This document shows, piece by piece, positions 43,903 to 52,168 of a DNA stretch of 64,000 bases (its first letter is position 1; every line of letters begins with the position of its first letter). Location: positions 1-64,000 of the forward strand of contig NZ_WUWM01000021.1 of the NCBI RefSeq assembly GCF_009846885.1. Direction: 5' to 3'. This DNA is from Paenibacillus puerhi. Its GTDB lineage: Bacteria; Bacillota; Bacilli; Paenibacillales; NBRC-103111. The translations under genes were made by a program, and so were the position numbers. Below the pieces are notes generated by a model, which was not told where the DNA came from, searched no databases, and was given only the letters and a program-made list of their open reading frames with translations.

Positions 43903-46113
43903 CTATTGCTGTACTCGCAAACGGTACAGCTGGCTTCGGAAATCGCCCTTCCAGCGCGGGAGATGGAAGCCGGCGTACATGAGCTCATCCCCTCCGTACA
44001 ATAGAGGCGGGCCCTCCAGGCCGCCGAGCTCCTCAAGCACATAGTCTCGTTCCGGGAGCAGTCCGCGCAGCTTCAGCTTGCGGTTCGGGGGATTAGGCTC
44101 CGCGAGCACTTGAAAATAAGCGACGAGCGCCTCGGAGCTGTCGTCGGATACGAACAACCAGGCCGTCTCATTGCCCTCGAACGGGCTTAAGAGCCGATAA
44201 AATTGGCCGAATTGAATTAACGGACGGAGCTCCTTGTACAGCTCGATTTGCGCTTTGACCAGACGTTTCTCCTCTTCGTTGAAGGCTGTCAGGTCCAGCT
44301 CATAGCCAAAATTGCCCGACATTGCAGCGTGACCGCGCATCTCGAGAGAGGTAACGCGGTGAACCTGATGATTCGGAACCGCGGAAACGTGAGCGCCCAT
44401 CGTACTGATCGGATATACGATGCTGGTGCCGTATTGAATTTTCAGCCGTTCTACGGCATCCGTATCATCGCTCGTCCATACCTGCGGCATATAATACAGC
44501 ATGCCCGGATCGAATCGGCCGCCGCCGCCGGAGCAGCTTTCAAACAAAATATGGGGGAAGCTTGCAGTTAACCGCTCCATGACCTCATACAGTCCGAGCA
44601 TATACCGGTGGGCAGTCTCCGATTGCCGCTCGGGCGGAAGAGAAGCGGAGCCGATCTCGGTCATATTGCGGTTCATATCCCATTTCACGTAAGTGATCGG
44701 GCAGGAGGACAGCACCTGGGATAGAACGCCGATAATATACTCGCGAACATCGCTGCGCGAATAATCGAGAATCAGCTGATGCCGCGCTGTCGTCCGGCGG
44801 CGGTCAGGGACATGCAGGCACCAATCGGGATGTCTGCGATACAGCTCGCTGTCCGGGGACACCATCTCCGGCTCGAACCAAAGTCCAAACTGCAGGCCGA
44901 AGCCTCGGACGCGTTCGACGAGGTCCTCCAGTCCCTGTGGCAGCTTGCGCTTGTCGACGAACCAATCCCCCAGGGAGCTCTTGTCGTTATCCCGTTTCCC
45001 GAACCAGCCGTCGTCCAGCACGAGCAGCTCCATGCCGAGCTCCTTGCCGGCCTCGGCAATGCTGACAATTTTATCGGCCGTAAAATCGAAATAAGTGGCC
45101 TCCCAATTGTTCACAAGTACGGGACGCGTCCGATCCCTATGGACGCCCCTGCATAAACGGGTGCGGTACAGACGGTGATACGTTCTCGACATGGCTCCAA
45201 TCCCTTCGCTGGAGTACACCAACACGGCCTCCGGTGCTTGGAACCGTTCTCCCCGTTGAAGGAGCCACTCGAAGTCGAAGGATTGGATGCCCATGACGAC
45301 TCGGGTCGTCCCGTAAGGATCGACCTCCGCTTGAGCTTGAAAGCCTCCGCTGTACACGAGACTGAAGCCGTAAGTCTCACCGTGCTCCTCATCCGCATCC
45401 TTGGAAAGCAGCGCCAAAAACGGATTTAACGAATGGCTGCTTGCCCCTCGGCGGCTTTCGATGACCGTGGCGCCGGCGGCGAGCGGTTTGCGTACGATGT
45501 GACGCTCGCGCGCCCACGTACCCGAAAGATACAGCGCATCGAAGCCGGCATGCGGAAAGTCGATCCCCATGCTTAACGCCCGGGTCAGCCGGAGCGGCCG
45601 CTCTCCGATATTGACGTATTGCACCGAGCGGGTAATGACGTCCAGCTCGCGATAAACGGTATAGCTCAGTACAGCCTGCAGACCGGCAGCCGGGTCGCTC
45701 AGTACGATTTCCAGCGTATCGGCCTCTTCGTCATGCTCGACATAGGTGGCGGGCAGCCCTTCCAATGAGGGCTTTCCCGGATATATGCGGTGTGACGCAT
45801 AGGTTAGCTCGCTTACTCTGCTGCCGCTCTCGAGACGAACCTGATAGGCCGGGACACGAAAGTCGCTTGCGCCGTAAGCCGGGAGCTCCTGAGGCAGCGT
45901 ATCCAGCGACAGGCTCAGGTCGGACGGGTCGGTCGACGGAGAAAAGGAGCAGCGCCGCCGTAAGGACAGCAGCGCTCCCGGACTCGTGCCGCGGAGCGCT
46001 TTGCCCCAATACGCATGGGCTAAATAACGGGACTTCACCAGCTGCATGATATAGCTGGAATTCGGTGCTCTGAGGTGAAACGTCTGGGTCGCCGAATCGA
46101 ACGTAATACTCAT
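43903..46113 (-). CDS. GH36 alpha-galactosidase (RafA/MelA-like, full length)
   Basis: The start at 46113 (MSITFDSATQ) is chosen for its GGAGGTCAAA ribosome site. The protein has 736 residues, typical of GH36 subgroup I. The N-terminal supersandwich is followed by MELLVLDDGWFGKRDNDKSS, the nucleophile aspartate in YVKWDMNRNMTE, the ESCSGGGGRFDPGMLYY loop and the acid aspartate in WTSDDTDA. It is cytosolic and acts on raffinose- or galactomannan-type oligosaccharides. It heads a two-gene minus-strand unit, divergent from the saccharide operon starting at 46354. Confidence 0.93.
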   Translation of the reverse strand: MSITFDSATQTFHLRAPNSSYIMQLVKSRYLAHAYWGKALRGTSPGALLSLRRRCSFSPSTDPSDLSLSLDTLPQELPAYGASDFRVPAYQVRLESGSRVSELTYASHRIYPGKPSLEGLPATYVEHDEEADTLEIVLSDPAAGLQAVLSYTVYRELDVITRSVQYVNIGERPLRLTRALSMGIDFPHAGFDALYLSGTWARERHIVRKPLAAGATVIESRRGASSHSLNPFLALLSKDADEEHGETYGFSLVYSGGFQAQAEVDPYGTTRVVMGIQSFDFEWLLQRGERFQAPEAVLVYSSEGIGAMSRTYHRLYRTRLCRGVHRDRTRPVLVNNWEATYFDFTADKIVSIAEAGKELGMELLVLDDGWFGKRDNDKSSLGDWFVDKRKLPQGLEDLVERVRGFGLQFGLWFEPEMVSPDSELYRRHPDWCLHVPDRRRTTARHQLILDYSRSDVREYIIGVLSQVLSSCPITYVKWDMNRNMTEIGSASLPPERQSETAHRYMLGLYEVMERLTASFPHILFESCSGGGGRFDPGMLYYMPQVWTSDDTDAVERLKIQYGTSIVYPISTMGAHVSAVPNHQVHRVTSLEMRGHAAMSGNFGYELDLTAFNEEEKRLVKAQIELYKELRPLIQFGQFYRLLSPFEGNETAWLFVSDDSSEALVAYFQVLAEPNPPNRKLKLRGLLPERDYVLEELGGLEGPPLLYGGDELMYAGFHLPRWKGDFRSQLYRLRVQQ

Positions 46114-46353
46114 TTTGACCTCCACAGAAAAAATTAGTTTTCTATATCCTTCTAAGCTTTAAGTGTAGCCTTAACGCTGCAGTTATTGTATGTGAAAACC
46201 CCGCATCGGCATGGAGAAATTTACGATGGGCCGCGACTATCCCGAGATCGTAAAAGAACACAACATGTTCGTAATATTCTCAATTCCGGCTTGGGCCGAT
46301 GCTGATTAAGATGAAAGCATACCCAGTGATTGAAGGTAGGAGGCTTGATCAAC
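46114..46353. other. Divergent intergenic region between galactosidases and uronate-isomerase-like gene
   Basis: It holds the ribosome sites of both flanking genes and must hold two promoters. I could not pick convincing -35/-10 pairs, and the 51-base box of the first cluster is absent. Confidence 0.4.
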
Positions 46354-47535
46354 ATGAACAGAGAGATCTGGATCGATAAGGTCATGGCAATGGACGTGCT
46401 GGATACGCACACGCATTTGATCGGCTACCGCCTCGTTGCAGGGGATTTTTGGGAAATTGCCCATTATTTTTGGTTCTTTCGGGAGCTGCAGAGCGCAGGG
46501 TATCCGTCCGGAGCAGCAGAGCTGGAGGAGGAGTCGCGGATTAACGAATTCCTCAAGGCTTACCATGCGTCGCGCAATACGCTGATGAATTGGACGTTTA
46601 CCAGCATCATGAGGGATCTTTACGGGGTAGAAATTTCCGATCCCGATTCTGTCCGCAGGGCGGATGCGGCCGTGCGCGAGAAGGCCAAGCGCAGCGATTG
46701 GGCACAGGCGGCAGCCGACCGGCTGAGCATTCGGAGGTTCGTCGTCAATTACCCCGAGCATGCCGAATTTCAAGGTATGCGCGAGCCGGCTGTGCTGATT
46801 CCTCGGATTGACGGCAACATCTCCGAGTGGGCGAAGGCAATTGCGGAATCCGAGACGCCGGAACGTAAGCTGGAAGAGATCGAGACCGTCATTGCTGGTC
46901 TGTTCAGCTCGTATAAGCGCAATGGCTGCGAGGGAGTTATGACCACACTGCCAAGATACGCCTCTTCCGCGAACAAGCAATACGTTCTGGACGCCGGGAC
47001 CTCCAAGGATGAAACGTTGATGCGGGTGCTTCATGCCGTAAGCCATGCGGCCGAACGGGAAGGGCTACTCGTCCAGCTGTTTCTCGGAGTGGAGCGCTCC
47101 TGGTGCGGTACCGCGTTTCCGGCGAACGACCCGGAGCGGATTTTGAAGCTGGCCGGTTTGTTCGAGCGTTATCCTTCCTGTACCTTCGAGATCGTCCTTG
47201 CATCGGAGATTAATAATATGGACGCGGTCCAGGCAGCGTGGAACTTCCCGAACGTGCACGTGGGAGGCATGTGGTGGTTCAACTTCCGCTCCAGCACGTA
47301 CCGTCAGAGCATGCAGTACCGTATTGAGGCGATTGCAGCGTGCAAAAGCTCGCTTGTCGTTTCGGATGCCCGATGCATGGAATGGAGCTACGGCAAAATC
47401 AAGCTGATCAAGCGGCTGCTTGGGGAATTTCTCGCCGACCAGGTGGAAGGCGGCTGGCTGGCCCCGGAAACGGCGGAAGCCGCAGCGCGAGAATGGCTGT
47501 ATGAAAGCGCAGCCCGGCGGTATGGTGTGATCTGA
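46354..47535 (+). CDS. Glucuronate/uronate-isomerase-like amidohydrolase
   Basis: The start at 46354 (MNREIWIDKV) follows TAGGAGG. The protein has 393 residues. Amidohydrolase-type metal ligands are suggested by VLDTHTHLIG near the N-terminus and by later segments FEIVLASEIN, HVGGMWWFNF and VVSDARCMEWSYGK, an arrangement close to UxaC uronate isomerases but shorter and diverged. It may isomerise or cleave a sugar acid released by the locus. Calling it a true glucuronate isomerase would go too far. It heads the plus-strand operon. Confidence 0.7.
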   Translation: MNREIWIDKVMAMDVLDTHTHLIGYRLVAGDFWEIAHYFWFFRELQSAGYPSGAAELEEESRINEFLKAYHASRNTLMNWTFTSIMRDLYGVEISDPDSVRRADAAVREKAKRSDWAQAAADRLSIRRFVVNYPEHAEFQGMREPAVLIPRIDGNISEWAKAIAESETPERKLEEIETVIAGLFSSYKRNGCEGVMTTLPRYASSANKQYVLDAGTSKDETLMRVLHAVSHAAEREGLLVQLFLGVERSWCGTAFPANDPERILKLAGLFERYPSCTFEIVLASEINNMDAVQAAWNFPNVHVGGMWWFNFRSSTYRQSMQYRIEAIAACKSSLVVSDARCMEWSYGKIKLIKRLLGEFLADQVEGGWLAPETAEAAAREWLYESAARRYGVI

Positions 47536-47666
47536 GCACCGGCACCGGCTCCCGGCTTAAAAAAACACAGGTGTGAAGCAACTTACGACATGGTCAATAG
47601 GAGAGACGACTTGTATGATGATAATAGTTAGAATGCATCAGGAGCTCGCAGCAAAGGAGGGGGAGC

Positions 47667-48626
47667 ATGGCTAGCAAGCTAAAGGCCGCGGACCGCAGCA
47701 CACAGTTCGAGTTTGCCGGCACGAAGGAAAAGATGGCTTTCATCCGCAAGCATTGGGCGCTGTATGTATTGTCCATCCCGGGTATATTGTTTTTTATCGT
47801 GTTTAAATACATTCCGCTGACCGGCTCTGCCATAGCTTTTCAGAACTACAATATATTTAAAGGGATCACGGGAAGTCCCTGGGTAGGCCTGGAGCATTTC
47901 AAGCGCATGTTCGCCTACACCGAGTTTTTGACCATTTTGAAAAATACGATTCTCATCGGCGTGTACGATCTCGTATTCGCTTTCCCGGTGCCGATCGTGC
48001 TGGCCATCCTGCTGAACGAAATCCGGCTGGCGGTCTTCAAGCGAATCGTACAAACCGTCGTTTACATGCCGCATTTCTTGTCCTGGGTCATTGTAGGCGG
48101 CATATTGGTAGGCGTATTGTCTCCGACGACCGGCTTCGTCAATACGGTCATTTCGGCGCTCGGTTTCGAGCCGATCTATTTCCTAGGGGATAACAGCTAC
48201 ATTCGAACGATCTTGATCGGGTCGGGGATCTGGAAGGACAGCGGCTGGGGCACCATTATTTATTTGGCGGCTATCGCCGGGATCAATCCCGATCTGTACG
48301 AGGCGGCCCAGATCGACGGCGCAAGCCGTTTGAGGCAAATACGGTCCATCACCATTCCGGTCATTTTACCGACTATTATGATTTTGTTCCTGCTGCAAAT
48401 CGGCAATTTCCTTGACTTCGGCTTTGAGCGCGTGTTTGTATTCCTGAATCCGCTGAACAGCGAAAATGGAGAGATCATCGATACCTACGTGTACCGGGCA
48501 GGACTTGTAGATAGGCAGTACAGCTATACGACCGCAATCGGATTGTTCAAATCCGTCGTCGGACTGCTCTTGATCATGCTCGGCAACACGCTTAGCAGAA
48601 AAACGACCGGCGAAGGTTTATTCTAG
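47667..48626 (+). CDS. ABC sugar permease, LplB type
   Basis: The protein has 319 residues with the LplB hallmarks: a soluble lead of about 30 residues, IPGILFFIVFKYIPLTGSAI in the first membrane helix, six helices, and the EAA loop YEAAQIDGASRLRQIRSITIP. AAAGGAGGGGG precedes the ATG. With the YtcP-type permease that follows and the LplA-type binding protein it forms one importer of complex oligosaccharides. The ATPase is encoded elsewhere. Confidence 0.92.
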   Translation: MASKLKAADRSTQFEFAGTKEKMAFIRKHWALYVLSIPGILFFIVFKYIPLTGSAIAFQNYNIFKGITGSPWVGLEHFKRMFAYTEFLTILKNTILIGVYDLVFAFPVPIVLAILLNEIRLAVFKRIVQTVVYMPHFLSWVIVGGILVGVLSPTTGFVNTVISALGFEPIYFLGDNSYIRTILIGSGIWKDSGWGTIIYLAAIAGINPDLYEAAQIDGASRLRQIRSITIPVILPTIMILFLLQIGNFLDFGFERVFVFLNPLNSENGEIIDTYVYRAGLVDRQYSYTTAIGLFKSVVGLLLIMLGNTLSRKTTGEGLF

Positions 48627-48647
48627 AAAGGCGGGGTGACGATTTCA

Positions 48648-49517
48648 ATGGTAATCAGCAAAGCCCAGCGGACGTTTAACGTCTTTAACATGATCCTGCT
48701 GTCGCTTCTCGGGCTGACCATGATTTTGCCGATCATTCACGTGATCGCACAATCGTTAAGCAGCAACGCTGCAATCAATACCGGGTCCGTAGCTTTCTGG
48801 CCGGTTGGTTTTACACTAGCGAACTATCAGCTCATTTTGAAGGACATCTCCATTTGGCTGGCCTTCCGGAACAGTCTCATCATCACAGTGTGCGGGACAT
48901 TAATTAATTTGATTGCAACCGCTTCCTTGGCATACCCGCTGTCCAGGCCCGAGTATCTTGGCCGTAAAGCCGTGTTGCTCATGGTTCTCGTGACGCTCAT
49001 TTTCAGTGCGCCGCTGATTCCGAATTACCTGCTCATCAAGCAGCTGCACCTGCTGGACACGCTTTGGGCATTAATGCTGCCCACGGCGATCAGCGCCTTT
49101 AATTTATTCGTTATGCGTTCATTTTTCCTGAACCTGCCGAACGAGCTGTTGGATTCGGGCAAAATTGACGGCTGCGGCGATTTTCGCACGATCTGGTATG
49201 TCGTGCTTCCGCTTTCCAAGCCGGCTCTTGCCACCATGGGGATTATGTATGCGGTGGCTAACTGGAATACGTACTCTGCGGCCGTCTACTATATCAACAA
49301 TCGGGCATTAATTCCGCTGCAGGTGCGTCTTCGAGAAATCGTTTTTACCGATATGTTCGGCAATTCCGATCCCACTGCGGAGATGATGCTGTACGTATCG
49401 CCGGAAGGGATTAAGATGGCGGTCATCGTTGTCGCGACCATTCCGATTATGCTGGTGTATCCGTTCCTGCAAAAGCATTTTATCCAAGGGATGCTTGTAG
49501 GATCGATCAAATCATAA
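48648..49517 (+). CDS. ABC sugar permease, YtcP type
   Basis: The protein has 289 residues from the ATG at 48648, which is better spaced from AAAGGCGGGG than the in-frame GTG four codons earlier. Six membrane helices; EAA-type loop LLDSGKIDGCGDFRTIWYVVLP. The C-terminus HFIQGMLVGSIKS is typical of YtcP. It is the channel partner of the LplB-type permease, 21 bases upstream. Confidence 0.92.
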   Translation: MVISKAQRTFNVFNMILLSLLGLTMILPIIHVIAQSLSSNAAINTGSVAFWPVGFTLANYQLILKDISIWLAFRNSLIITVCGTLINLIATASLAYPLSRPEYLGRKAVLLMVLVTLIFSAPLIPNYLLIKQLHLLDTLWALMLPTAISAFNLFVMRSFFLNLPNELLDSGKIDGCGDFRTIWYVVLPLSKPALATMGIMYAVANWNTYSAAVYYINNRALIPLQVRLREIVFTDMFGNSDPTAEMMLYVSPEGIKMAVIVVATIPIMLVYPFLQKHFIQGMLVGSIKS

Positions 49518-49556
49518 CATCAAATTCATAATGCGAAGAAAGAAGGGGACGCTGCA

Positions 49557-51122
49557 ATGAAGAAAAACAAAATGATTTCATTATCCCTAGTGACCGCTTT
49601 GGCGGCAGGCTCACTCGCCGGCTGCTCAGGGGGAGAATCCGGCACCGCGACGGTGGGTGACAAGACTGCAGAGAACAAGAAAACGGCTTTCTCGATCTCT
49701 TATCCGACAACCGTCAACACGGGATATCATGCCCGCGTGCCGGACTTGAATAAGGATAAGTGGGTCATCAAGCTCGAAGAGCTGACTAACACCGACCTTG
49801 ACGTCAAGGTCATTGAGGAAGCGAAGATGAGCGTCATGTTCGCTTCGGGCGACGTGCCTGACGTCTTCGGCAATCTCGGTACACCGACAAATAAGGTCAT
49901 GTCGGGATCGGTGGAAGCGGGCGTTTTCTTGCCGCTGGACGATCTGCTGAAGCAGTATGCGCCGAATCTGATGAAGAAGGTGCCGAAGGCGGCGTGGGAT
50001 GCGGTCTCGTATCAGGGCAAAATTTACGGGATCCCGGAATATTTGGACAATCCGTCCCGGCGGGCCACGTTCATTCGGTCAGATCTACTGGCTAAAACGG
50101 GCTTGAAAGCGCCGACAACCGTCGATGAGTTTCTGACCGTGCTGCGCGAATTTAAAAAGCTTGGCGTCGAAAATCCATATCAAATGCGTGAAAATTTCAA
50201 GTATGCGGACGTCATTCTCGGCGCCTTCGACGTGCTTCCGTATAGGGATCAGTTCGAGGTCGTGAACGGAGAGGTCGTACCGAAGTTTTTCGACGTGGAA
50301 AATATGCAAAAGGCGCTGCAGGTATACAAAACGATGTATGACGAAGGCTTGATTCCGAAGGATTTCGCCACGATCACTTCGACGGATTACACGAAGAATA
50401 TTAACGGCGGCAAAGCGGGCATCTGGTCGTCGAACGCTACCGGACTCGTCGGCTTCCGAACGAGTAATAAACAGGTCGTACCGGAGGCAAAGGTGGACAT
50501 TATCGCTTCACCAAAGGGACCTGAGGGCAAGGGCGGATATTTTTATTACACGCCGGTCATCCGCTCGTTTTACATTAACAGCAAGGTCCCCCAGGAGAAG
50601 GCCATCGGTATCATGAAGTTTTTCGATTGGATGGCGACGGAAGAAGCGGAGAAGTTCTTTACGTTCGGCATCGAGGGCGACACCTACACGGTTGAAAACG
50701 GCGCCATCAAATACAAATTCCCGGCCACAAAGGAAGAGACCGAGGAGGAAGGCTTCCGCAGCGGCACGCTGTGGGGCTCACAGAACGCGACATATAACAA
50801 GGCGCGCCTGTCTTTGGACGAGAACGGCCGCGATACGATCAAAGCCTTTGACGAGGTGCTTGCCAAGGAGGGTCTCGGCGGCATCGGCTTTTATCCGGAC
50901 CTGACGAGTGCCGCCAAATATCCGGATCTGGCCGCCCCTTCGCAGGACGTTGGTCCGAAGCTGATCATCGACCATATGGTCAAAATGATCTACGGCAAGG
51001 AGCCGATCTCCGATTGGCCGAAGGTCATTGAAGAATATAAAAGCAAGGGCGGCAATGAAATCATTAAAGAAGCGACGGAACGCTACAACAAGAAGCAGGG
51101 CGTCATGGTGCTGACCAAATAA
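49557..51122 (+). CDS. LplA-type oligosaccharide-binding lipoprotein
   Basis: The protein has 521 residues. The lipoprotein signal ends SLAGC (lipobox, cysteine at about residue 23). The binding domain has LplA traits: large size, NKDKWVIKLEELTNTDLDVK, FASGDVPDVFGNLG and the domain-crossing KIYGIPEYLDN. It captures the oligosaccharide at the outer face for the two permeases just upstream. An attenuating hairpin follows the stop. Confidence 0.92.
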   Translation: MKKNKMISLSLVTALAAGSLAGCSGGESGTATVGDKTAENKKTAFSISYPTTVNTGYHARVPDLNKDKWVIKLEELTNTDLDVKVIEEAKMSVMFASGDVPDVFGNLGTPTNKVMSGSVEAGVFLPLDDLLKQYAPNLMKKVPKAAWDAVSYQGKIYGIPEYLDNPSRRATFIRSDLLAKTGLKAPTTVDEFLTVLREFKKLGVENPYQMRENFKYADVILGAFDVLPYRDQFEVVNGEVVPKFFDVENMQKALQVYKTMYDEGLIPKDFATITSTDYTKNINGGKAGIWSSNATGLVGFRTSNKQVVPEAKVDIIASPKGPEGKGGYFYYTPVIRSFYINSKVPQEKAIGIMKFFDWMATEEAEKFFTFGIEGDTYTVENGAIKYKFPATKEETEEEGFRSGTLWGSQNATYNKARLSLDENGRDTIKAFDEVLAKEGLGGIGFYPDLTSAAKYPDLAAPSQDVGPKLIIDHMVKMIYGKEPISDWPKVIEEYKSKGGNEIIKEATERYNKKQGVMVLTK

Positions 51123-51139
51123 GCAATCTGTCAAATAAA

Positions 51140-51175
51140 ACGAAGTCCTCCTCCTGAGCGAGGGGGATTTCGTTC
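51140..51175 (+). terminator. Attenuating hairpin after the LplA-type gene
   Basis: AACGAAGTCCTCCTC pairs with GAGGGGGATTTCGTT, with G-T pairs, around a short loop, 17 bases after the stop. It mirrors the hairpin after the other binding-protein gene. Confidence 0.6.
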
Positions 51176-51196
51176 ATATGTGGGGAGGACATACGG

Positions 51197-52168
51197 GTGA
51201 AAGCGATACTTGTCGGTTTGGGGACTGCCGGCTTCAGCTGGTATAAACGCCTGAAGGCGCAGGGCATGCTTACTGCCGTCGTTGAAACGAATGCTGCGAT
51301 GAAAACGAAGCTGGGGGATGACGAGGTTCCGTTCTTTACGTCGCTGGATACGGCGCTAAACGAGCAAGCGGCCGATTTCCTCGTCAATGTGACGACGCCT
51401 GCAGGTCACACGGCGGTCAATCTGGCCGCCTTCGACCGCAGGCTCCCGGTGCTTTGCGAGAAGCCTATTTCCTCTAGCTACGACGAATCGGTTCTGATCG
51501 TCGAGCGTGCGCAGCGGGAAGGCATCCCCTTCATGATCGCGGAAAATTACCGCCGGTTTCCATATATCCGCAAGCTCAAGCAGCTTATCGAGCAGGGCTC
51601 CATCGGCCGCTTGTCGGCGCTAAGCATCGACTTCCATAGATATCACCGGGTGCAGAGGAACTATTCGGTCAGTCTGCTGGAGGATATCGGCGTACACCAT
51701 TTGGATCTGCTCCGCTATTTATGCGGCGAGGAAGGCGAGCGCATCCTTGCCCGGCTGTACAACCCGCTGCATGGCTGGGAGGAGCGGGGGGCGGTGCTTT
51801 CCGCAGAAGTGCTGCTTCAATTCCGCAACGGCATCCATGCCACGTATACAGCCTCCATCGCTTCGCGCTGCAAGCCGACGCCGTGGTGCGGAAATATTCG
51901 TGCGGAGGGTACGGAGGGAGCACTAGAGCTGACGGATATGAAAATTACACATCATCACCGCGATCAATCGGTGCTGATCGAGGACTTAAGCGGCATCGAT
52001 ACGACGGATACGCTGGCGGAGTTCCTGAACTCACTTCGCGAGCAGAGGGAGCCGGAGTCCAGCGGGCGCGATTATATCCAAACCGAGAGGCTTGTCTATG
52101 ACGCACGCCGCTCACACGAGCAGCAGCAATTTCTCGATCTAGGGATGGGAAGGGAAGAAACGAAATGA
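51197..52168 (+). CDS. Gfo/Idh/MocA family oxidoreductase
   Basis: The protein has 323 residues and a GTG start behind GGGGAGG. The N-terminal Rossmann fold (AILVGLGTAGFSWYKRL) ends in the family signature CEKPISSSYDES; the C-terminal beta-sheet domain contains the GVHHLDLLRYL histidine motif. Members use NAD(P) to oxidise or reduce sugars, inositols or sugar acids; here one sugar of the imported oligosaccharide is the likely substrate. Its stop overlaps the start of the GH31 gene. Confidence 0.88.
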   Translation: MKAILVGLGTAGFSWYKRLKAQGMLTAVVETNAAMKTKLGDDEVPFFTSLDTALNEQAADFLVNVTTPAGHTAVNLAAFDRRLPVLCEKPISSSYDESVLIVERAQREGIPFMIAENYRRFPYIRKLKQLIEQGSIGRLSALSIDFHRYHRVQRNYSVSLLEDIGVHHLDLLRYLCGEEGERILARLYNPLHGWEERGAVLSAEVLLQFRNGIHATYTASIASRCKPTPWCGNIRAEGTEGALELTDMKITHHHRDQSVLIEDLSGIDTTDTLAEFLNSLREQREPESSGRDYIQTERLVYDARRSHEQQQFLDLGMGREETK

